Source of the DNA: Klebsiella pneumoniae
GTDB taxonomy: Bacteria; Pseudomonadota; Gammaproteobacteria; Eutrophobiales; Eutrophobiaceae
Assembly (NCBI GenBank): GCA_945870865.1
Contig: CAMBTO010000004.1
Coordinates: forward strand, 1-55,048
Reading direction: 5' to 3'
DNA: 55,048 bases
The notes under the pieces are model-generated. The model was not told where the DNA came from and did no database searches. It saw only the letters and a list, made by a program, of their open reading frames with translations. The position numbers and the translations under genes are program-made. Positions 42,296 through 49,660 of this stretch are shown piece by piece (within the stretch, counting starts at the first letter, position 1; the number at the start of each line of letters is the position of its first letter).

Positions 42296-43372
42296 TCAAC
42301 TCTTCTGGCGGGTCAACCATGCAACCAGCATACGGATTTGCAGATCATTCAGGCGTCCGGCAAACACCGGCATGACGCCGTTGCGGCCATTGCGTATCGT
42401 TTCAGTCAGTGCAGCATCATCATTACCGTATAACCAGACAGCATCGCTCAGGTTCGGTGCGCCTAGCATTGGATTACCCTTGCCTTCTGCGCCGTGGCAG
42501 CCGACACAGAACTGGTTGTATATCGTTTTGCCGACATCATCCGTCGCACCATCTCCACCTGCACCCAGCGCACGTAGATAGCCAATGACCTGCGCGATCT
42601 TCTGGTCATCCAGACTCGCGCCCCAGGCCGGCATGTTCGCCTTGCGACCCTGACGCAGTGTCTGTTCGATTTGCTCGGCCGAACCACCCCATTGCCAGTC
42701 CGCGTCCATCAGGTTCGGGAAGCGGTTCGCCATGCCGCCACCATCTGGTCCATGACAACCAGCACAGTTGTGGTCAAAGATTCGGCTGGCACTGTTCATA
42801 ACAAACTCATCTTGCTGCATTTCGGCGACAGACAGGGTGAGCGCACTCTCGCGGATGGCATCAAAATTCTCGTGATAATGTTTGTAGCTTTCTTCAATCT
42901 GATGACCTTGCGACCACTTCAGCGCACCGCTGAAGCTGCCAAGGCCCGGGTACAGGATCAGATAAATGACGGTGAATATCATCGCGGAGAAGATTAGCCA
43001 GAACCACCACAGTGGGGCAGGATGGGTGCCTTCATTCAACGTCTCGTCCCAGACCACCGCGCCGTAGGTCGTTGCCATCCACTGTGACACCAGCGCGGTA
43101 CTGACATAGCCAAACAGCAGCGTTACGTAATAGGCAATGCTGATACCAATCAGCGTGCCAGCAGGCAGATAAATCGGCTCAACCGCGCCAAACCGCCAGC
43201 CAAACATACTGGCTCCCAGATAGGCAAACAGCGGCGGAATCAGACCCAGCCAGACCGCCAGCCTGAAAAAAACCGTCGGCGCTGAAATCTCGCGGTCAGC
43301 TACACCGCGCAATACCGCCATCGGATTAAACAGGATCTGGAAGATAAAAAATGGGTGGATGTTAAGGGTCAT
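42296..43372 (-). CDS. Yip1-type membrane domain fused to a cbb3 oxidase CcoP-like dihaem cytochrome
   Basis: A 358-residue protein in two parts. Residues 1 to about 104 carry two or three helices and match the start of Yip1-family proteins: FNPMAVLRGVADREIS, LGLIPPLFAYLGASMFGW, VEPIYLPAGTLIGISIAYYV and QWMATTYGA. From about 107 (VWDETLNEGTHPAPLWWFWLIFSAMIFTVIYLILYPGLGSF) it is CcoP, the electron-entry subunit of cbb3 oxidase, with haem sites CAGCH (203-207) and CVGCH (289-293) and Met ligands in NMPAWGA and VMPVFAG. The normal first CcoP helix is missing and replaced by the Yip1 part. No ccoN/O genes are in the window. An FNR/Anr box lies upstream. It may be an orphan cytochrome or a chimera. 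Confidence 0.88.
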   Translation of the reverse strand: MTLNIHPFFIFQILFNPMAVLRGVADREISAPTVFFRLAVWLGLIPPLFAYLGASMFGWRFGAVEPIYLPAGTLIGISIAYYVTLLFGYVSTALVSQWMATTYGAVVWDETLNEGTHPAPLWWFWLIFSAMIFTVIYLILYPGLGSFSGALKWSQGHQIEESYKHYHENFDAIRESALTLSVAEMQQDEFVMNSASRIFDHNCAGCHGPDGGGMANRFPNLMDADWQWGGSAEQIEQTLRQGRKANMPAWGASLDDQKIAQVIGYLRALGAGGDGATDDVGKTIYNQFCVGCHGAEGKGNPMLGAPNLSDAVWLYGNDDAALTETIRNGRNGVMPVFAGRLNDLQIRMLVAWLTRQKS

Positions 43373-43453
43373 GATCTGATTCAGTACACAGAAGAACGCT
43401 ATCCCGCATCGTTATACATGGCAGGCAGCATATCTGTTTGAATACAGGATGGT

Positions 43454-43467
43454 TTGATCCAGATCAA
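43454..43467 (-). promoter_or_regulatory. FNR/Anr binding site upstream of the CcoP-like gene
   Basis: TTGATCCAGATCAA is a perfect match to the consensus TTGAT-N4-ATCAA. On the minus strand a -10-like TATGCT lies about 40 bases toward the gene, which puts the box near -41 from the expected start, the position of activated class II FNR promoters. The box centre is some 88 bases upstream of the ATG. This predicts induction of the cytochrome when oxygen is low, as is standard for cbb3 oxidase genes. Confidence 0.8.
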
Positions 43468-43571
43468 GAGCTGACGCACATAAGGTAAACACTTGGTTTC
43501 CAGTCGGTAACATACCGGAAACATGAGGGTCATCAGGTAAATCGACTGCCCGGTGATGCAGAAGGAACAGT

Positions 43572-44660
43572 TTACGTATTGCGTTTGTCCTTCTTGGCCG
43601 ACTTGATACTTCGACCAAAGCCCTGATCCTTCTTTCGTTTGTCGGCATAGGACAGGTTGTTGGACCCGGATTCTTCCTTGAGTTTACGAAAATTATCCAG
43701 AGAGTCCTTGCTGACTTCGCCAGTCTGCACGGCTGCGAGGACGGCACAGTCTGGCTCACCAGTATGGCTACAGTCCTGATAGCGGCAGCCAGACGCGAGC
43801 CCGGAGATGACGGCATAGTTACTTGTTATACCGCTTTCCGCGCCGAGGATGCTGAATTCACGCATTCCGGGATTGTCGATGACCAATGCACCGCCTTCGA
43901 GACATATCAGTTCACGACGAACGGTCGTGTGCCGCCCTTCGCCGGATCCGCTGACAGATCTCGTTTCCATCCGATCTCGGCCGATCAACTGATTGATGAG
44001 CGTGCTTTTCCCCACTCCTGACGACCCAACGAAGCAATAGGTCATACCTGGAAGCAGCCGCTGTTTGACTGCATTCAGGCCGTCACCCGTCACATTACTC
44101 AAAGGCACTATCGGTGCGGTAATTCCGATAGACCGGATTTCAGCCAATTGTGCAGCCAGGATAACTGGACTAACCAGGTCTGTCTTGGTCAGCAGAATGC
44201 AGGGCTCGGCACCACCTTCCAACACCATGATGAGATAACGTTCCAGACGCTTCAGATTGAAATCAAAGTGGCAAGATTGCACGACCAGCACATAGTCCAC
44301 ATTCGCCGCAATCATCTGGAACTCTATCTCGTTACCGGCCAACTTTCTGCACAGTGAAGTCCGGCGCTCCAGCAACGTATGTATCACTCCGAATTTATCG
44401 CCGGGCTGCTTCTCCACACAAACCCAGTCGCCCACGCATGGCAACTCCTGGTTCAGGTGATGCTGGTGTAGATAGCGCCCCGACAATTTTGCCCGAAACG
44501 TGCCGCCTTGATCCATCAGTAACATCTGATCACGATCAACCACCGCAACGCGGGCCAGAGTTTCCGTTGGTTTGCAATTGGCCCGCTGCGCAAACCAGTC
44601 ATTCCAGCCGAGTTCATTCAATGCACTGTATTGATTGACCATTTTTATTTCATCAACCAA
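43572..44660 (-). CDS. rsgA: Ribosome small-subunit-dependent GTPase RsgA
   Basis: A 362-residue circularly permuted GTPase that helps the last maturation steps of the 30S subunit. An OB-fold N-terminus is followed by the G-domain in the permuted order: TKTDLV (158-163, base recognition) comes before the P-loop GSSGVGKST (212-220), and DNPGMREF follows. The C-terminal zinc site is Cys292, Cys297, His299 and Cys305. The tail ends in a Lys/Arg-rich stretch, typical for rRNA contact. The length is normal. An ATG seven codons downstream (MVNQYS) is an alternative start. Confidence 0.94.
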   Translation of the reverse strand: MVDEIKMVNQYSALNELGWNDWFAQRANCKPTETLARVAVVDRDQMLLMDQGGTFRAKLSGRYLHQHHLNQELPCVGDWVCVEKQPGDKFGVIHTLLERRTSLCRKLAGNEIEFQMIAANVDYVLVVQSCHFDFNLKRLERYLIMVLEGGAEPCILLTKTDLVSPVILAAQLAEIRSIGITAPIVPLSNVTGDGLNAVKQRLLPGMTYCFVGSSGVGKSTLINQLIGRDRMETRSVSGSGEGRHTTVRRELICLEGGALVIDNPGMREFSILGAESGITSNYAVISGLASGCRYQDCSHTGEPDCAVLAAVQTGEVSKDSLDNFRKLKEESGSNNLSYADKRKKDQGFGRSIKSAKKDKRNT

Positions 44661-44837
44661 TGCATGTACCTGAAACGGGGAATGATCGGGTAATAATTCT
44701 AGTGAGTGGTTGCAAGTTGATGTTGTCTCTTCCCTGGTGGTTTCTACACAGACAGCAGCCAGATTACTTGATTACAGGTTTACGATAGAGTGGATGTGCG
44801 CGTTGTTGGCGCCCATCCAACGTCTGGTAATGTCTAA

Positions 44838-45104
44838 TCATTTTCTGTGTGCTTCCATATATATTCGCAACACGGCATTCATCCTGGTTTGATATCCACC
44901 ACCTTGCTTTCGGAACCACTCCAGTACATCAGCATCGAGGCGCACGGTGATACTCGATTTGCCTGTCGGCATGCGCAACACCGCTGATTTAAAGAAATCC
45001 GGATCGAGAGGTGGAATATCCGAAGTGTCTATATCGGTATCGGATTGAGCCTTGATTTTATGCCAATCGGTCTTTGATCGTTTTTTTGAAGATTTTGCGT
45101 TCAT
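44838..45104 (-). CDS. brnA: BrnA-type antitoxin
   Basis: An 88-residue protein with a basic N-terminus (SSKKRSKTDWHKIKAQSDTDIDTSDIPPLDPDFFKSAV) and a ribbon-helix-helix C-terminus SSITVRLDADVLEWFRKQGGGYQTRMNAVLRIYMEAHRK, both typical of BrnA. The protein neutralises the BrnT toxin and represses the operon by binding DNA. It begins inside the end of the toxin gene (47-base overlap in another frame), so the antitoxin is second, as usual for brnTA. The base composition is AT-richer than the neighbours, which hints at horizontal arrival. Confidence 0.93.
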   Translation of the reverse strand: MNAKSSKKRSKTDWHKIKAQSDTDIDTSDIPPLDPDFFKSAVLRMPTGKSSITVRLDADVLEWFRKQGGGYQTRMNAVLRIYMEAHRK

Positions 45105-45348
45105 GAGTAAGAGCTTTTCTTAAAGAGATGATTCGGGTATTTTTTCCATTGTAACGTTCGGTGAATGCAATGACTGCACAGTCAGTTTCGATAATTCTGA
45201 TACCAATCCAACGCGATTCTTCATATTCAGCTCGTGTATCAAGGTGAACTAACATTGGTCCTTTAAACAGAATCGGGGCATCACGAAAATCAAGTCCGTG
45301 TTTACGAAGATTCTCCTTTCTCTTCTTTTCGTCCCATTCAAAATCCAT
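45058..45348 (-). CDS. brnT: BrnT-type ribonuclease toxin
   Basis: A 96-residue member of the BrnT family, RelE-fold RNases that stop translation under stress. It shows the family start MDFEWDEKKRKENLRKHGLDF, the middle VHLDTRAEYEESRWIGIRI and the end AFTERYNGKNTRIISLRKALTHERKIF, which contains the basic residues needed for RNA cleavage. The toxin gene comes first, with the antitoxin overlapping its end. A long palindrome lies 12 bases upstream of the ATG and is probably the operator. No complete mobile element surrounds the pair. Confidence 0.94.
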   Translation of the reverse strand: MDFEWDEKKRKENLRKHGLDFRDAPILFKGPMLVHLDTRAEYEESRWIGIRIIETDCAVIAFTERYNGKNTRIISLRKALTHERKIFKKTIKDRLA

Positions 45349-45359
45349 ATGAATTTATT

Positions 45360-45380
45360 GTAGTTACATTATGTAACTAC
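45360..45380. promoter_or_regulatory. Predicted BrnA operator
   Basis: Two 10-base arms, GTAGTTACAT and ATGTAACTAC, form a perfect inverted repeat around one central T. It ends 12 bases from the brnT start codon, so a bound ribbon-helix-helix dimer would block transcription or initiation. BrnA of Brucella is known to repress its own operon through a palindromic site; the present assignment rests on position and symmetry. Confidence 0.75.
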
Positions 45381-46034
45381 CACAAGACTAATTGTGATTA
45401 AACATAACGATTTAGCTGATCCGCGCCGCCACAGTGCTTAGCAAGAACAAACTTGCTTTCCTGCGTCGGATTGAGTGCATTTTTAGACGCCGAACTACTA
45501 CATGGAATCAAGGTACTTCTCCAGCGCCACTACGCTGTGGTCCTTCTTGCTTCGAATCACCAGTTGAATATTTCGTCCAGTTCCTGCGTGAGAGCGAACG
45601 TGGCTCTCAAACTCCTCTAAGGGAGGCGACAACGGCGAGATGCTGATTACCTTAGGCGATGTGAAGGTCTTTAACCCAGTGCGTATCTCCCAAAGGGCTC
45701 GTTCTATAGAATCCGTTTCGCCAAAATCTAGTCATTGTGGCCTCGACATTCTTGTACTTCTAACAATATGCTAACCAGACCCTGGCAGGTCTCGTTAATT
45801 CTTTATTATAGTAAGCCAGATGGACGCGGTTATTAGCAGAATATCTGGATAACCGCGCAAAGTATAAAAGCGCACGTCACCGAGCGTGTGTTAATAAGCA
45901 TCGTATTCCCCCCCGGGATATTCACCTTACCTGCAGGGTGGTACTAGGCAGGGAAGATAATGACATTAATATATCAAGTGTAGTGTCCGACAGGCGGTGG
46001 CGTCAATGTAAAGCCGGTTTGTTTTACGGGGGAC
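45381..46034. other. Gene-free stretch between brnTA and the sulfatase-like gene
   Basis: About 650 bases without a gene I can support. It contains a 9-bp inverted repeat CGCGGTTAT ... ATAACCGCG with a 15-base loop (45826-45858), a small repeat GAGAGC ... GCTCTC around 45590-45610 and AGACC ... GGTCT around 45780. Short open frames here have no recognisable motif. The stretch looks like decayed sequence next to the toxin-antitoxin pair. I find no tRNA in it. Confidence 0.6.
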
Positions 46035-47711
46035 TCAGCGCAAAGTGTTGAGCAGATGTGGGGTCAATTCGTACATCTCGCTGATCGGGTTGGGCGACGG
46101 GGTGAGGCCTTCAACAAAGCCGATCTTTAGCAATTCCTCGATGATCTCGTCATTTGCGGTGATTATATGAACCGGGGCGTCCCAGCGGGCGCCTTCGCCG
46201 CTGACACTGGCCGTCGGCTGGTGGTCACCTATGACGATCCAGAACATGTCACGGTCCGCCTGTTGCCGCAGAAACCCGGCGAGATACTGGAGGGTATACA
46301 CCAGCGTACCCGCATAGGACGGTTGCATGTTTGTCCATTCCGGCAGCAACGCCATCGAGGCGGCCACCTCGGCTGCATCATACGGATTCGTATCAAGAGC
46401 CCGCGACCAGTCCGGTTGGTAAGGTGGTGTTGGCCGGAACGGCATATGCGAGCTGATTGCAGTGAACATCAGAAACAGCGGTTTGCGATTCGGCTTGTTC
46501 AATTCCAGCTCTGCGAAACGGGAGATTGAATACTGGTCCGGGATACGCCACCAGCCGAACTCCGGACCGCGATAGTCTATTTCCCTGGAGCCATAGATAT
46601 GCTCGAAGTGGTAGAACACACCTTCCGGCCATTCACTACGCAGACCCGGCATTAGTGCCAGTGATCGGTAACCCAGTGCGGCAAAGCGGGTCGACAGGGT
46701 AGGTTGATTACGTGTCAGTAGTAGGTTATAGGTGCCGTTGTTATCAATATCAAGCGCGGACATGAAGCTGGAGTGGGCGAGCCAGGAACCACCGCCAAAT
46801 GTGGGAGACACCACAAATGCGGAGACAACGCGGCGATGGGTTGCCTTGATCGCCTCGGCCAGTTCAATCCGGCTCGGCTCCAGCGTCGCTGCGATCCCGG
46901 GTGAATCAAACGCAATCGCGCCATACGACTCGACAAAGTGTACGATCACGTCGGCACCCTGCAATTTGGGCAGGGCAAAATTATCGAGCGGGTTCTTTTT
47001 GACCAACGCAGCAAGTTGTTCGTCAGACCCGAGAGCAACCAGGATAAACTCGGCCTGTCCTAATACCATGTGGCTGACCGGTATGGAATAGAGCCGCATC
47101 TTATTGATTGGAATACCGGCAAACCCGCTGAGATAAACAATGAGCAGTAGCGCCGCCAGTCCTCCGACTACACGTTGCTCGTCACGGCGGGTGCAGGCCG
47201 TTGCGACCCGTAACACCGCGAGTCGTAACATCGAATACAACCCACCGAACGCGAGCATGATACCGGCCAGCAGCCCGAGTACCAGCAATGGATGGGCTGC
47301 CTCGATAAGCATCTCGGCGACGTGGGGCAGATATTGCGCGTCCCAGTAAATATTCACCGGGCGGCCGTACAGTGCCGGTGAGGTAACCTCGGCGTACCGG
47401 CCGACAGTCATGATGGTAAGTACAACGGCCAGCACGGATACCAGTCGGGTTGACACAGTTGTACGCCGGCGTAACCACAGCGCGAGCAGTACGAGCAGTG
47501 TGGCTATTTCAATCGACACTTCATGCTGCGTGGTGATCCACAGGGTCGGCCAGACATTATGAAACGTAAGTGCAAAGTTGAGTAAATACAGCGCCAGCGC
47601 AAGTCCACCCCACTGACGTAGTGTTGTCATTTTAATCTGGCCAGGGGCGAACATGGTCATCACATCAAATGACGGGCAGACAACAGGGACAGTCGCCGTG
47701 GCGGTATGCAA
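46035..47711 (-). CDS. Membrane-anchored sulfatase/phosphoglycerol-transferase-like protein
   Basis: A 558-residue protein of the alkaline-phosphatase/sulfatase superfamily. The first ~250 residues hold about five membrane helices, the rest is a periplasmic domain. Metal-site motifs are ADVIVHFVESYG (like IVIFMESF in LtaS), VSPTFGGGSWLAHSSFMSAL with a Ser where LtaS-type enzymes have the catalytic Thr, AISSHMPFRPTPPY and IVIGDHQP (Asp-His pair). Such enzymes transfer phosphoglycerol or phosphoethanolamine to periplasmic glycans or lipids. The longest frame is given; an ATG 27 codons downstream (MTTLRQW), directly before the first helix, looks more natural, but no ribosome site decides. It stands alone. 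Confidence 0.82.
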   Translation of the reverse strand: MHTATATVPVVCPSFDVMTMFAPGQIKMTTLRQWGGLALALYLLNFALTFHNVWPTLWITTQHEVSIEIATLLVLLALWLRRRTTVSTRLVSVLAVVLTIMTVGRYAEVTSPALYGRPVNIYWDAQYLPHVAEMLIEAAHPLLVLGLLAGIMLAFGGLYSMLRLAVLRVATACTRRDEQRVVGGLAALLLIVYLSGFAGIPINKMRLYSIPVSHMVLGQAEFILVALGSDEQLAALVKKNPLDNFALPKLQGADVIVHFVESYGAIAFDSPGIAATLEPSRIELAEAIKATHRRVVSAFVVSPTFGGGSWLAHSSFMSALDIDNNGTYNLLLTRNQPTLSTRFAALGYRSLALMPGLRSEWPEGVFYHFEHIYGSREIDYRGPEFGWWRIPDQYSISRFAELELNKPNRKPLFLMFTAISSHMPFRPTPPYQPDWSRALDTNPYDAAEVAASMALLPEWTNMQPSYAGTLVYTLQYLAGFLRQQADRDMFWIVIGDHQPTASVSGEGARWDAPVHIITANDEIIEELLKIGFVEGLTPSPNPISEMYELTPHLLNTLR

Positions 47712-47874
47712 TGCGGGAATTTCACGATTATTCAGATCAATCCGGAATGTGAGATTTGGCAGTATAACAAGTGTAACGGTAAACTGCTAAATCGCTCCGG
47801 GCAGGTAATTTCACCTGTTGTTCACATGGCTGCATACAGAATAAATGTTTATTACGACAACAGGAATCAAGGTC

Positions 47875-48570
47875 ATGCATGCCCCGCGTGTTTTACTTAC
47901 AAGCCTGATCGGTCTATTGACGGGTCTGATACTGATGACAGTATCGATCGCCGTATTGGCACAGTCCGGTTCGAGCTGGCGTTTTAATGTCTTGTTGGAC
48001 GGGAAACCCGTCGGAGAACACCTGTTTACCGTGACCCCGCAGGGCGGTCTGATACAGGTGCAAAGCGAGGCGAACATGCAGGTAAATATCCTGTTCTTCA
48101 ACGCCTACAGCTATCAGCACCAGGCGCGTGAATTGTGGCAGGCAGGTTGTCTGCTCAGCATTGATGCTGCCACGAACAGTAATAATAAACAGATCGAGGT
48201 GAAGGGCAGGCTGGACGAGGGCAACTTTCTGGTCAGTGCCAGCAGTACTCCCGGTGATACCGCAATGCCGGCCTGTGTGAAATCATTTGCCTATTGGGAC
48301 AGCACATTTCTGAAGGAGAACAGCTTGCTGGACCCGCAGACGGGCAAACTGGTTGCGATTAAGGTCGAGCCTGGCGCCTGGGAGACGATAGACGTTGCCG
48401 GACGTGAGTGGCTGGCACAGCGGTTTACGCTGACCGGCGAGAAGTTGCACATCGACCTGTGGTATGGTCCGGCAGGTGAATGGCTGCGATTAAGTTCACA
48501 ACTGCCCAGCGGCCGCCAGGTCGATTATGAACTGATCGAAGGCGTTGGCTGGAACTCGTTACAGGGTTAA
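47875..48570 (+). CDS. Secreted protein, DUF6134-like
   Basis: A 231-residue exported protein. The ATG chosen has GGAATCAAGG upstream and begins a long signal peptide (LLTSLIGLLTGLILMTVSIAVLAQ). The mature part WRFNVLLDGKPVGEHLFTVTPQGG, NAYSYQHQARELWQAGCLLSI, CVKSFAYWD and AQRFTLTGEKLHIDLWYGPAGEWLRL alternates beta strands and resembles the DUF6134 family of periplasmic proteins of unknown role. The frame is open ten codons further upstream. It is followed by the convergent outer-membrane barrel candidate. Confidence 0.8.
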   Translation: MHAPRVLLTSLIGLLTGLILMTVSIAVLAQSGSSWRFNVLLDGKPVGEHLFTVTPQGGLIQVQSEANMQVNILFFNAYSYQHQARELWQAGCLLSIDAATNSNNKQIEVKGRLDEGNFLVSASSTPGDTAMPACVKSFAYWDSTFLKENSLLDPQTGKLVAIKVEPGAWETIDVAGREWLAQRFTLTGEKLHIDLWYGPAGEWLRLSSQLPSGRQVDYELIEGVGWNSLQG

Positions 48571-48600
48571 TTCATCCCGCAAGTTTTTGCTGTTTATTAA

Positions 48601-49323
48601 TTACCAGCTGGTCTTGATCTCGAAACCGGCACCGATGTTGGTATTGTCGGAACGCCGATAATCATTGATACGATATTCCACCACAGCGTACAGCTGGCGA
48701 TACAGACGTACGCCAATCTGGGTCTCGCTGATCACATTGTCACGGGTAAAGCCGGGGTGAGAGCTCTCATCTATATTGTGATCAAGGAATCCGCCGAGAT
48801 AGAGCCGGTCGGAGATATACGGGAATGTCATCTGGTAGGTATGGGATAGCTGCCAGCCACCGACATCGCGTTGATCGATGCGGGTCGGGAAAATCTGTAA
48901 CGAATAGTTCAGGTTAATTGCCTTCAGAAACCCGGCCAACATCGGCGTGCTATTCAGGCGCCAGCGTACACCGAGATGGATCGTGTCATTGTTATGGCCA
49001 CGACGGATGATGTCCTGGGCTACCAGATCCAGCGGCAGTTTTTCCGATACATTCCAGATCAGGTTCTGTTCGGTCAACAGGAAGTCAGGGTCACCTGACG
49101 ACAGTGTGTCGCCAAAGTTGACGAATCCGAAATACGAAAACCGCGCAGGCAAGGGCATCAGCATAGTGATGGTGAGATCAGTATCTGTCTTTACATCAGA
49201 CAGGTAGGGATACAGATTGAATGCAATCTGGGCGGGTCGGCGTTTTTCCTGCGCGTGGGTGTTAAACGGCAACAACAGGCACAGTGAAAGTATAACCAGC
49301 AACCGGGAAATGCGTGAGCTCAT
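48601..49323 (-). CDS. Predicted outer-membrane beta-barrel protein
   Basis: A 240-residue exported protein (signal peptide LLVILSLCLLLPFNTHA). The mature part has amphipathic strands every 12-20 residues, e.g. QIAFNLYPYLSD, ARFSYFGFVNFGD, IHLGVRWRLN, LNYSLQIFP, LYLGGFLDHN, TQIGVRLYRQLYAVVEYRIND, and ends NIGAGFEIKTSW with a C-terminal aromatic residue as required for outer-membrane insertion. I cannot name a family. It is divergent from the TonB receptor gene. Confidence 0.75.
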   Translation of the reverse strand: MSSRISRLLVILSLCLLLPFNTHAQEKRRPAQIAFNLYPYLSDVKTDTDLTITMLMPLPARFSYFGFVNFGDTLSSGDPDFLLTEQNLIWNVSEKLPLDLVAQDIIRRGHNNDTIHLGVRWRLNSTPMLAGFLKAINLNYSLQIFPTRIDQRDVGGWQLSHTYQMTFPYISDRLYLGGFLDHNIDESSHPGFTRDNVISETQIGVRLYRQLYAVVEYRINDYRRSDNTNIGAGFEIKTSW

Positions 49324-49660
49324 GAGATACCTTTATATCCAGCAGTTAAGGGGGATCGGATCTTTGCAAACAGAGGGTTGCCCGGTGGATGATAAAGACT
49401 GGATGGAGACTCTACAAGCCCCGATTTGATCGAACCACGAATGCCATCTATTCACACCAGGACGGGTGGTCGCAGGGCCTTGGCGTGTCTATTGTTGCAA
49501 TTCGCTTGACAAGATCAGACTTTTTATTTAGTAATGAACATTCAGCAGCCAGAACCGGGTTGCCAGTTTTGATAACACTTATAAATAACTAAAGGGTTTT
49601 TCTATACGAATTAGCAGTTTTGATTTATTTGTCGTTTTACACTGTAAAGGGGGGGTAAGA
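49324..49660. promoter_or_regulatory. Intergenic region upstream of the TonB receptor
   Basis: No gene is supported in these 337 bases. A promoter-like pair TTGCCA (49560) and TAAATA (49582) with a 16-base spacer lies about 75 bases before the receptor start; it is AT-rich around the pair. A purine-rich AAAGGGGGGGTAAG precedes the ATG as ribosome site. No Fur box is recognised. Confidence 0.35.

Noticed and set aside
45434-45646. 70-codon open frame downstream of the brnTA operator
   Set aside because: It is rich in Arg, Cys and Thr in a random manner, has no ribosome site and no motif. Treated as non-coding.
47725-47745. Second FNR box near the sulfatase-like gene (TTATTCAGATCAA)
   Set aside because: One half-site is imperfect and the spacing is 3 rather than 4 bases.
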